From Promethearchaeota archaeon (GTDB lineage Archaea; Asgardarchaeota; Lokiarchaeia; Sigyniarchaeales; SOKP01), in NCBI GenBank assembly GCA_016839915.1, contig JAEOTH010000174.1, positions 1 through 62,795 of the forward strand: a stretch of 62,795 nucleotides of DNA, written 5' to 3'. A program made the position numbers and the translations under genes. Below the pieces are notes generated by a model. It worked only from the letters and a program-made list of their open reading frames with translations. It searched no databases and was not told where the DNA came from. Positions 7,999-16,044 of this stretch are shown one piece after another (position 1 is the stretch's first letter; the number at the start of each line of letters is the position of its first letter).

Positions 7999-9621
7999 AT
8001 GAGTTATGATCTTATTATTAGAAATGGGAGAATTATTGATGGAACAGGAAATCCATGGTACCATAGTGAAATTGCAATTAAAAACGGAAAAATAATAAAA
8101 ATTAGAACACAAATAGAAAGAGAGGCTAGTAGAGAAATTGATGCAACAGGGATGATAATCTGTCCAGGATTCATTGATATGCATTCTCATACTGATTTTA
8201 TCTTACCAATCTTCAATAAAGTAGAATCGTTTGTTCGTCAAGGGATAACAACAAATGTTATAGGGATGTGTGGAAATAGTTTTGCTCCTATTCATCCTGA
8301 TCGAGTAGAAGAGTTTCGAAAGTTTTATACAAGAACAATACCTCTGTATGCGGATTATGTTTTTACATGGAATTCATTTAGAGAATATCTTGAAAAAATA
8401 GAAAAAGACCAATGTCCAATTAATACAGTGCCTGTTGTTGGATTTGAGAATGTGAGAATTGCTGGTGGTCCTGGGTATGAAAATCGTCCACCAACTCCAG
8501 ATGAACTCAAGAAAATGAAAGAATATATTGTAGAAGCAATGGAAGCAGGAGCTTTTGGAATGAGCACAGGCTTGATTTATGCGCCTCAAGTCTTTGCTAA
8601 AACTGAAGAAATTGTAGAATTAGCTAAAGTTATTGCTCAATATGGTGGGTTGTATTTTTCTCATATTCGTGATGAAGGAGAATTTATTATTGATGCTATA
8701 AATGAATTAATTAAAATTGTTGAAAAGTCAGGGTGCAGGGGTGGCCATATTGCACATCATAAAATATCAGGAAAAAAAAATTGGGGTAAAAGTAGGGATA
8801 CATTAAAACTAATAGAAGAAACGAATAATCGTGGTATCAGTATTACATATGATCAATATCCATATAATAGGGGATTCACATCCCTTACAGCAATAATCCC
8901 TCCATGGATTCATGAAGGTGGTCCTGATGTATTACTTGAACGTATAAAGCAAATATCTACTCAAAAGAGAATCAAGGATGATATAGAAAAAGGAATAAAG
9001 GGATGGGAAAATTTTGTAGGAAATAATGGGCTAGAAAGTATTTATATATCATCTGTTGTATCAGAAAAATGGAAAGATATTGAAGGCAAAAGTTTAACTG
9101 AAATCTCACAAATTAAAGGTTTGAAAGATGAGTGGGAAGCAATGTTTTCAATTATTATTGATGATGAAGGTGGTTCTACCATAACAGTTGAATCAATGAG
9201 AGAAGAGGATATCCAGAGAATAATAACAGGGAGATATCATATGGTTGGCACTGATGGGCTAGGAATTCCTAATAGACCTAGCCTTGGAAAATATCACCCT
9301 CGCTTTTATGGAACATATCCAAGAATATTGGGGAGATATGTAAGAGAACAAAAACTCTTGACCATGGAAGATGCTATTCGAAGGATGACTTCTTTTCCTG
9401 CAATGAGATTAGGATTAACGGATCGTGGATTAATAAAAGAAAATTTTTGGGCAGATATTGTCATTTTTAACCAAGATACAGTGATTGATAAAGCCACATT
9501 TGAAAATCCTCATCAATTCCCTGAAGGAATCCCTTATGTCATTGTTAATGGAGTTATTGTTATAGATAATAATAAACAAAAAAGGAAATTTCCCGGAAGA
9601 GTATTACGTCGCCCGTTATAG
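7999..9621 (+). CDS. N-acyl-D-amino-acid deacylase (D-aminoacylase, amidohydrolase superfamily)
   Basis: This 540-residue amidohydrolase shows the D-aminoacylase/dihydroorotase-like pattern. It has an N-terminal urease-like strand start (YDLIIRNGRIIDGTGNPW), the metal-binding motif DMHSHTDF near residue 60, then FGMSTGLIYAP, LYFSHIRDEGE, GGHIAHHKISG and a C-terminal GTDGLGIP. D-aminoacylases are zinc enzymes that remove the acyl group from N-acyl-D-amino acids. The gene lies 22 bp behind the two-subunit amino-acid dehydrogenase, so the operon could deacylate an N-acyl-D-amino acid and oxidise the product. The length is normal for the family (480-540). An AGAGGT sequence precedes the ATG. Confidence 0.85.
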   Translation: MSYDLIIRNGRIIDGTGNPWYHSEIAIKNGKIIKIRTQIEREASREIDATGMIICPGFIDMHSHTDFILPIFNKVESFVRQGITTNVIGMCGNSFAPIHPDRVEEFRKFYTRTIPLYADYVFTWNSFREYLEKIEKDQCPINTVPVVGFENVRIAGGPGYENRPPTPDELKKMKEYIVEAMEAGAFGMSTGLIYAPQVFAKTEEIVELAKVIAQYGGLYFSHIRDEGEFIIDAINELIKIVEKSGCRGGHIAHHKISGKKNWGKSRDTLKLIEETNNRGISITYDQYPYNRGFTSLTAIIPPWIHEGGPDVLLERIKQISTQKRIKDDIEKGIKGWENFVGNNGLESIYISSVVSEKWKDIEGKSLTEISQIKGLKDEWEAMFSIIIDDEGGSTITVESMREEDIQRIITGRYHMVGTDGLGIPNRPSLGKYHPRFYGTYPRILGRYVREQKLLTMEDAIRRMTSFPAMRLGLTDRGLIKENFWADIVIFNQDTVIDKATFENPHQFPEGIPYVIVNGVIVIDNNKQKRKFPGRVLRRPL

Positions 9622-9747
9622 TTTTTCCCTTTATAATTAGTAATACAATATGAAAGCTTTATATATAATTAAATTTTATACAATTTTCAACGGTTTTTGA
9701 AAACCATTAAAAAATAATTAAAATTAAAAATTTAAAATGGTGTAAAT

Positions 9748-10266
9748 ATGGGATTTGGAAAGGTTGTAAGTATAATAGGTGCTGCTCTTGGATTATCAAG
9801 TATTATCCTTAGTTTTATTTTTCCTCAATGGTTTAGTTGGTTTAAGCATGAAGTGGTTAATATTACTGTGGTACAAGGATATTATCTAACTGGTTTTGGT
9901 ACTACTAACGCTATACCACCTTCAGGAGCTATCTCTAGCATTGCTATATTAGAGTTAATAGGCGGTATTTTAGTTGTCTTAGGATCAATTATCTGTATAG
10001 TTGGCATCACAAAAGAAACAAAAAAATTAGGATTAATTGGTGGAATTTTGATACTTTTAGGACCAATTCTCTTAGTCACTGATTTTTTACTTGTAATGAG
10101 CGAATATGCTCAATGGGTAGATTTTTACCAGATAGTCCCAGGTAGTAATATATTTTGGGACAGTATTGAAATACTTCCCTTTACCTATTATTGGAACTTA
10201 TGGATTGGTTTTTTTCTAGGAGTATCTGCAGGAGTTTTGGGAATAATAGGTGGAGTGGCACTTTAA
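9748..10266 (+). CDS. Small four-helix membrane protein, unknown function
   Basis: This 172-residue protein is predicted by eye to have four membrane helices: about residues 5-28, 66-88, 92-115 and 147-172. The larger loop between helices 1 and 2 holds aromatic residues (FPQWFSWFKHE, VQGYYLTGFGTT), giving a tetraspan-like shape. I recognise no family signature. It stands alone with about 125 bp of AT-rich DNA before it, which includes a small GGTTTT/AAAACC inverted repeat at 9692-9705. Similar tetraspan proteins of unknown role are common in Asgard genomes, but that is a general impression, not a match. Confidence 0.6.
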   Translation: MGFGKVVSIIGAALGLSSIILSFIFPQWFSWFKHEVVNITVVQGYYLTGFGTTNAIPPSGAISSIAILELIGGILVVLGSIICIVGITKETKKLGLIGGILILLGPILLVTDFLLVMSEYAQWVDFYQIVPGSNIFWDSIEILPFTYYWNLWIGFFLGVSAGVLGIIGGVAL

Positions 10267-10424
10267 TTTAAAATCTGAGATATTTATTTAAAAATAATTT
10301 TTATTATTTTATAATTTTTGAACTATTAATATTATCATACACATTAAGCTAATTAGCAAATTGGTTTTTTAAATATATTGGTTAAATTAGTGTAAGTAAT
10401 CATTCATAAAATTCATAGATAAAA

Positions 10425-10440
10425 CGAAAGTTTAAAAATT
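10425..10440 (+). promoter_or_regulatory. Candidate BRE/TATA promoter of the carbamoyltransferase gene
   Basis: CGAAAG followed directly by TTTAAAAATT has the form of an archaeal BRE plus TATA box. It lies about 50 bp upstream of the ATG at 10482, which would put transcription start about 20-25 bases before the start codon. AT-rich DNA makes chance matches likely; the purine-rich BRE gives it some weight. Confidence 0.4.
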
Positions 10441-10481
10441 TATAATGAGTATGTAATTTAAAAAAAATGACATGATAAAAA

Positions 10482-11414
10482 ATGGTTCGACATCTATTAA
10501 AAATCTCTGATTTTTCAGAAGAAGAGTGTGAGAAAGTTATAAATAAATCAATTGAGATTAAGGAAAATCCTAAAAAATTTAGCTCAACTTTAGAAGGAGA
10601 AACTCTTTTGATGTTATTTGAAAAACCTTCTTTAAGAACGCGAATATCTTTTGAAACTGGGATGCAACAATTGGGCGGTCATGCAATTTTTTACTCAATA
10701 AAAGATTCTCCCCTTGGTAAAAAAGAAAACATATCAGATACAGCTAAAGTGGCCTCTCGATTTGTTAATATAATTGCAGCTCGTGTTTTTAAACGACAAG
10801 ACATCTGGGATCTGGCAAAATTTGCTGATGTCCCAGTAATAAATATGCTAGATGATTTCGCACACCCTTGCCAAATTCTAGGAGATTTTCAGACTATAAA
10901 AGAGAAAAAGAAAAGTTTAGAGAATATGAAACTCTCTTACTTTGGAGATGCGTATAATAATGTTACTTATGATTTAATGCGGATGTGTGCTATATTTGGC
11001 TGGAGAATGGACATTGCCTGCCCTAATGCTCCAGAATATTCACCTGAACAAGCTGTTTTAGATGAGGTTTCAGGTTTGTCTAAGGATACTGGTGCAGATG
11101 TAAAAGTGGTTCATGATGCTCTAAAAGCTGCTAGTGAATCAGATGTTATATATACTGATAGCTGGATGAGTTATGGAATACCTCAAGAGCAGGAAGAAGA
11201 ACGAAAAAGAGCATTTATGCCTTTTCAAGTTACTTATTCTATTATGGAAGCCGCAAAACCAGAAGCTATATTTATGAATTGTTTACCTGCAATGAGGGAA
11301 TATGAACAAACCGCGGAAGTGATTGATGGACCTCAATCAATTGTGTTTGATCAGGCGGAAAATAGGCTCCATATTCAAAAAGCTATTATGTTGTTTTTAC
11401 GAGATAAATTTTAA
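10482..11414 (+). CDS. argF: Ornithine carbamoyltransferase family protein
   Basis: This 310-residue transcarbamylase has a carbamoyl-phosphate loop SLRTR at 50-54, HPCQ at 128-131 and a C-terminal NCLPA...TAEVIDGPQSIVFDQAENRLH segment. Ornithine carbamoyltransferases interconvert ornithine plus carbamoyl phosphate with citrulline. Together with the carbamate kinase at 15128 and the ornithine aminotransferase at 16045, the likely direction is catabolic: citrulline is phosphorolysed and ATP is made from carbamoyl phosphate. Two motif positions differ from the textbook enzyme. The ornithine-loop SMG reads SYG (TDSWMSYGIP), and HCLP reads NCLP. The true amino acid substrate is therefore open, though these variants may be lineage-normal. 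No arginine deiminase was found in the window. Confidence 0.8.
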   Translation: MVRHLLKISDFSEEECEKVINKSIEIKENPKKFSSTLEGETLLMLFEKPSLRTRISFETGMQQLGGHAIFYSIKDSPLGKKENISDTAKVASRFVNIIAARVFKRQDIWDLAKFADVPVINMLDDFAHPCQILGDFQTIKEKKKSLENMKLSYFGDAYNNVTYDLMRMCAIFGWRMDIACPNAPEYSPEQAVLDEVSGLSKDTGADVKVVHDALKAASESDVIYTDSWMSYGIPQEQEEERKRAFMPFQVTYSIMEAAKPEAIFMNCLPAMREYEQTAEVIDGPQSIVFDQAENRLHIQKAIMLFLRDKF

Positions 11415-11529
11415 CCTCATTCCTAATTTATCAGATTTATATAGATTGTGGTACTAATATCTATTATATTCCACTAAGCACACCTAAAAAATAGGTATTT
11501 ACAAGGTCGAATCTTCAAGGAAATTCAAT

Positions 11530-13932
11530 ATGAATAATCAAGCAGTAGAAGAACAGGACAAACCAGAAGATTTAACATATGCTGAGCAACTTATAGATGA
11601 CAATAAATACACAGAAGCTTTGCAAGTTTTCATAGAGCTTGGAAAAAAAAAGAACCTACCACTTTATTATAAAGTCTATTGTCTATTGCGTCAAGGCTAC
11701 ATGTTTAGGCGGCTAGGAAAACATAGAGATTCTCTCAAATTTTCCGAAAAAGCATATGAGGAGAGTTTAGGATTAGGGAAGAATCTAATAAAAATTGATG
11801 CTTTAACCCATATGGCATTAGTGAATAATTGGCTAGGAAATTTTGTTAATTCTTATGAAATAATTAAAAAAGCTGAAGAACTCTTTAAATCATTTCCAGA
11901 AGAAACATCAGTAGATTATATCCATAGAAAAGCCAATCTAAATTTTATTAAAGGATTTTTAATATCGAGGAAAGATGCTTATAAGGGTTTAGAACTCTTA
12001 AACTATAGTTTATCTTTATGGGATAAATTAGATCTTCGAATAGAAAAAGCTATGACAATTATGTGTGTTGGTTTAACTCTTTATTCTTCCAAAGGTGAAT
12101 TAGATCAATCTATCAAAAAATTCGAAGAGGGTTTAGCAATTGCAACATATATTAACGATAAATATGGAATTGCGTTTCTAGAATCTCACCTTGGAAATTC
12201 ATATCACCTTAAAGGTGAAATTAATAATTCTTTTAATCATTACCAACATTCCTTAAGACTTTATGATGAAACCAATAATAAAGCAGGAGTAGCATGGGTA
12301 AATTACGCATTAAGTGGTCTACTCTTCGAAAAAGGCGATTATGATCAGGCTTCCGAACATATAGAAAAAAGTATTGCGATATACGAAGAGCTTGAAGATT
12401 ATTTCGCAATACTTGCCCCTCTAGGAATAGGTATTCAATTATCTATAGATAAAGGTGATAAAAATCTCACTTATAAGTATAAGCAAAGATATAAACGAAT
12501 TAGTAAACAATTTCAAAACCCCCTATCTGAATTATGGGATTCTTATTATGATGCTTTGCTACTTAAAAAGAGTTCTCGTACACGAGATAAAGCTAAAGCA
12601 GAAGATATATTAAAAGCAATACTCGAAAAGACAGATATTGAGAGGTTTTCTCTTACAATAAATGCATTAATTCATTTATGCGACATATATTTAACCGAAT
12701 TACAAACAACCAATAATTTAGAAGTATTAGATGATATTAATCCTTTAATTAATATGCTTCTTGAAAATGCCAAAAAATCACATTCATATTTGGTTCTTTG
12801 TGAAACTCATATACTACAAGCTAAGCTGTCTTTATTAACTAAAGATATAAAATCAGCTCGTCAATTTTTAACTCAAGCACAAGATATTGCTGAAAAATAT
12901 GGCTTAAATCTTTTAGCTATGAAGATTTCAGATGAGCATGATGAATTACTAAAGCAATTAAGCTTTTGGGAAAAATTGAAAGAAACTGATATTTCTGTTG
13001 ATAAATTTATGAAAGAGGTAAGAATAGATGATCATATGAAATCTATGCTTAAAAAACAAGTAATTGAACCTCAGGAACCACAAAATGAACAACCTGTTTT
13101 GCTTACAATAATCTCAAAAGAGGGTTATCTGGTTTTCTCCAATCCATTTACTGCAGATATGACATTCGATGCTGATCGAATAGGAGACTTCTTATCCTCT
13201 TTTAATACTTTTATCGATCAAATTATGTACGAAAACCTCGATCGTGTAAAATTTTTGGATTATACTGTATTAATGAAAACTATTGATTCATTAACTATTA
13301 GTTATATATTTCAAGGAAAATCATACTCTGCCCGACAAAAACTAGCACATTTCTTTGAAGCTATGAAAAATAACACAGATATTATGACAACATTGAATTC
13401 AGCCATTCAAAATAAAGAAATCTTAGGTATTAAAGAAATTCCATTTATTGAGGATTTGATTACTGAGAGTTTTCTGTCTGATCCTCAAAATTTTCAAGTG
13501 CCATTCAATGCATATGAGGGAGAAAAGCCATATTTGTTCGTAAGTTATGCTCATGTAGATAAACTTCATGTCTATCCAATAATAGATTATCTAAATAAAG
13601 GAGGAATTAATATCTGGTATGATGAAGGGATTCCAATAAGCGAGAATTGGAGGAAAATCATAGTAGAAAATATAGAAAAATGTAAAGCTTTTCTGGTTTT
13701 TATTACACCCCATATATTGGATTCAGAGTACGTTCAAAAGGAAATTAATTTTGCATTAAAGAAACGTAAGGCATTTTTTGCGGTTTATATTAAAGAAACA
13801 AAACTACCAAGTGAACTAGAATTTGAAATTAGCAGTATACAACATATAAATAAGTATCTTATGCCAGAATCTAAATTTTATGATAAACTGAAAACAGAAC
13901 TATCTTCCTTGTTAATCTCTAAAAGTGTTTAA
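11530..13932 (+). CDS. TPR repeat protein with longin/roadblock-like segment and C-terminal TIR domain
   Basis: This 800-residue protein has three parts. Residues about 15-480 are helical tetratricopeptide repeats (for example AFLESHLGNSYHLKGEINNS, DYDQASEHIEKSIAIYEEL). Residues about 520-650 form a mixed alpha/beta segment (LLTIISKEGYLVFSNPF... through ESFLSD) resembling longin/roadblock-type domains in Asgard proteins. Residues about 667-795 are a TIR_2-type domain with YLFVSYAHVDK, IWYDEGIPISENW and SEYVQKEINFAL, whose Glu738 occupies the position of the NADase glutamate. TIR domains either scaffold signalling or cleave NAD. No signal peptide or membrane segment is visible. It sits between the carbamoyltransferase and carbamate kinase genes, beside a leucine-rich-repeat gene. 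The middle domain assignment is the least certain part. Confidence 0.82.
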   Translation: MNNQAVEEQDKPEDLTYAEQLIDDNKYTEALQVFIELGKKKNLPLYYKVYCLLRQGYMFRRLGKHRDSLKFSEKAYEESLGLGKNLIKIDALTHMALVNNWLGNFVNSYEIIKKAEELFKSFPEETSVDYIHRKANLNFIKGFLISRKDAYKGLELLNYSLSLWDKLDLRIEKAMTIMCVGLTLYSSKGELDQSIKKFEEGLAIATYINDKYGIAFLESHLGNSYHLKGEINNSFNHYQHSLRLYDETNNKAGVAWVNYALSGLLFEKGDYDQASEHIEKSIAIYEELEDYFAILAPLGIGIQLSIDKGDKNLTYKYKQRYKRISKQFQNPLSELWDSYYDALLLKKSSRTRDKAKAEDILKAILEKTDIERFSLTINALIHLCDIYLTELQTTNNLEVLDDINPLINMLLENAKKSHSYLVLCETHILQAKLSLLTKDIKSARQFLTQAQDIAEKYGLNLLAMKISDEHDELLKQLSFWEKLKETDISVDKFMKEVRIDDHMKSMLKKQVIEPQEPQNEQPVLLTIISKEGYLVFSNPFTADMTFDADRIGDFLSSFNTFIDQIMYENLDRVKFLDYTVLMKTIDSLTISYIFQGKSYSARQKLAHFFEAMKNNTDIMTTLNSAIQNKEILGIKEIPFIEDLITESFLSDPQNFQVPFNAYEGEKPYLFVSYAHVDKLHVYPIIDYLNKGGINIWYDEGIPISENWRKIIVENIEKCKAFLVFITPHILDSEYVQKEINFALKKRKAFFAVYIKETKLPSELEFEISSIQHINKYLMPESKFYDKLKTELSSLLISKSV

Positions 13933-13964
13933 ATTTAAGTATAAATACACGTTTAACAGATTTT

Positions 13965-14118
13965 CAATTAAAAGATATTCCATCAATTGAAAAGTTACTC
14001 AATGAAAGTTTTCTTACTATCTACAATTTGGAAGTAAAAACATGAGAGTCGTATTGAATTAAAAGACTATACCTTACTTTATGAGTTACTTACAGAATCA
14101 TTTCAATTTAACAACTAA
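13965..14118 (+). pseudogene. Two decayed fragments related to the middle domain of the TPR-TIR protein
   Basis: Translating 13965-14045 gives QLKDIPSIEKLLNESFL and then a stop. Translating 14047-14118 in another frame gives IELKDYTLLYELLTESFQ and then a stop. Both resemble each other and the IKEIPFIEDLITESFL segment (about residues 636-651) of the upstream TPR-TIR protein. They look like remnants of two further copies of that domain, broken by stops and frame changes. They are too short for a confident domain assignment. Confidence 0.45.
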
Positions 14119-14197
14119 GTAATTTAAATTTAAAAGAAATAAGTTCTTTATTTATATTTAGAAATTGAAATTCAATTATAAAAAAAAAGTGAATTAA

Positions 14198-15019
14198 TTG
14201 AGCTCTGTTACAATCCAAGGTAAGAAAACTAAAGTAAAAAGAGGAAAATTGTCTTTAAAGAAATTGGGTATTACAAATATGTTTGAAATTCAGGGACTCA
14301 GTAATCTTACAAATCTAAGGAAATTAAATCTTAAAAAAAATGCTATAACAAAAATTGAAAATTTAGATTGGTTGATAAACTTAGAAAAATTAAAACTAAA
14401 AAAGAATAATATTCTGGAGATTGAGGGGCTTGATAAACTATATAATTTAATTGAATTAAATTTAAGTGGAAATCAAATAAAAGAAATTAAAGGATTTGAA
14501 AACTTGACTAATTTAAAGCGTCTAAATCTAAGAAAAAACCAAATTTCAGAAATAAAAGGGCTTGAGAGTCTTAAATCCCTAAAGTATCTAAGTCTAGGTT
14601 TAAATCAAATAACAAAAATAAACGGTCTTGACAGACTAGAAAATTTAGAAGGCTTAGATCTTTCAAATAATCATATCTCTAAAATTTAAGGGCTTGAAAG
14701 CTTAATTAGTTTAAAAACTTTATATCTTAGAGGAAATAATTTCACTATTATAGAAGGATTCCAAAATTTACAAAATCTAAGACATATTACCATTGGATTT
14801 AAACGAGTAATTGGCGGATTAGATCTTAATGGAATTAAAATCTCTACAGCTGAAAGAAAAAAAATGGGTGTGAAATTTGACCCAGAAAATGGTATACGAA
14901 TAGATGCTAATAAAATGGTTACGTATTGTCAATTTCCAAGAGAAACAGAAGTTTTCGATATTCCTATGTCTGAACCATCTAATTCACAAAAAGATTGGAA
15001 AAAAAGAATAGAAAAGTGA
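14198..15019 (+). pseudogene. Leucine-rich-repeat protein gene interrupted by one in-frame TAA
   Basis: A TTG start opens an LRR protein of regular 22-residue repeats (pattern L-x2-L-x2-L-x-L-x2-N-x-I-x2-I-x-G-L). The frame is closed by TAA at 14687-14689. Beyond that codon the same frame continues without interruption to TGA at 15017-15019, with a seventh repeat (LESLISLKTLYLRGNN), part of an eighth and a non-repetitive C-terminus. The TAA falls one residue before the repeat glycine, where the other repeats have Glu, Lys or Asn (two use AAA before GG), so one A-to-T change in AAA explains it. The intact protein would be about 273 residues, SDS22-like, probably a binding scaffold. Assembly error or readthrough are alternatives. 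A 163-residue truncated product remains possible. Confidence 0.75.
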
Positions 15020-15127
15020 ATAGGTTATTTGAATCGGCTCTTCACAAATAATCTTAGTATATGAAAAAAATTTTAAATAATAAGCAAGATAATCTTATTT
15101 TTCTATTGAATATAAGATTGATTTTCT

Positions 15128-16042
15128 ATGAAGACTCTAATTGTTGCTCTTGGTGGAAATGCTTTAATAAAATTTGGAGAAGAAGGTACTACAGAAGAGC
15201 AATTTAGGAATTTAAGAGTTCCAATTAGCCAAATTGCGGAATTAGCAAGAGAATACAACATTATTATAACTCATGGTAATGGCCCACAAGTAGGAAATCT
15301 TTTACTGCAACAGGAAGCAACTGAATTTGTGTCAAAAAGACCTTTACAAATATTAGTAGCAGAAACTCAAGGTCAGATTGGGTTTATGATTGAGAGTACG
15401 TTAGACGAGGAACTCATGAAAATTGGGCTTGATGAAGAAAAGCTTTTCCTAACAATCCTAACATATGTAAAAGTTGATCCAAATGATCCTGCATTTAAGA
15501 ACCCTACAAAACCAATTGGTCCAGCTTATCCTGTCCGTACAAAACGAGGGCAAGTGAAAACAGCTAAGGGTTGGCGTCAAGTTGTTCCCTCTCCCAAACC
15601 AATAAAAATCTATCAATGGCGTGAAATTAAGAAGCTAATGGAATTGGGTAGTTGGATTGTAATAGCTTGTGGAGGTGGTGGTATACCCGTTATAAAGGAA
15701 GCTAAAAAGTTATATGGTGTCGAAGCGGTAATAGATAAAGACCTTGCGAGCTCTAAATTAGCTGAACAAGTTGGAGCAGATATTCTTCTTATTGCTACTG
15801 ATGTTGAGAAAGTTGCACTTAATTATGGGACATCTAATCAAAAAAATTTGGAAAATCTTTCAATATCTGAGGCAAAGAAGTATTTAGAAGAAGGACAATT
15901 TCCAACTGGAAGTATGGGCCCAAAAATCCAAGCAGTAATAAAGTTTATGGAAGCAGGAGGAGAAAAAGCAATAATAACTTCTATTGAAAAAATAAAAGAA
16001 GCGTTAAAAGGAAACGCTGGTACTCAAATAATTTTAGACTAA
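15128..16042 (+). CDS. arcC: Carbamate kinase
   Basis: This 304-residue amino-acid-kinase-family protein has VALGGNALIKFG at residues 5-16, HGNGPQVGNLLLQQEA, a central ACGGGGIPVI segment and a C-terminal GSMGPKIQAVIKF. All are hallmarks of carbamate kinase, which makes ATP from carbamoyl phosphate and ADP. It completes a catabolic set with the carbamoyltransferase at 10482 and the ornithine aminotransferase that converges on it with a 2 bp gap. The length is normal. The region upstream (15020-15127) is short and AT-rich with a TTTTAAAT box about 57 bp before the ATG. Confidence 0.93.
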   Translation: MKTLIVALGGNALIKFGEEGTTEEQFRNLRVPISQIAELAREYNIIITHGNGPQVGNLLLQQEATEFVSKRPLQILVAETQGQIGFMIESTLDEELMKIGLDEEKLFLTILTYVKVDPNDPAFKNPTKPIGPAYPVRTKRGQVKTAKGWRQVVPSPKPIKIYQWREIKKLMELGSWIVIACGGGGIPVIKEAKKLYGVEAVIDKDLASSKLAEQVGADILLIATDVEKVALNYGTSNQKNLENLSISEAKKYLEEGQFPTGSMGPKIQAVIKFMEAGGEKAIITSIEKIKEALKGNAGTQIILD

Positions 16043-16044
16043 TT

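Noticed and set aside
9692-9705. Small GGTTTT/AAAACC hairpin as terminator
   Set aside because: The stem is only 6 bp, with no U-tract after it, in very AT-rich DNA.
11486-11502. Small ACCTA/TAGGT hairpin and GGTCGAATC as part of a tRNA
   Set aside because: No acceptor or anticodon stem can be drawn around it.
14687-14689. TAA in the LRR gene as a recoded sense codon
   Set aside because: UAA is not used for pyrrolysine or selenocysteine, and no other gene in the window shows in-frame TAA.
11530-15019. Thoeris or another known TIR defence system
   Set aside because: No ThsA-like NADase/SLOG effector or other known partner is next to the TIR gene. It may still be defence-related.
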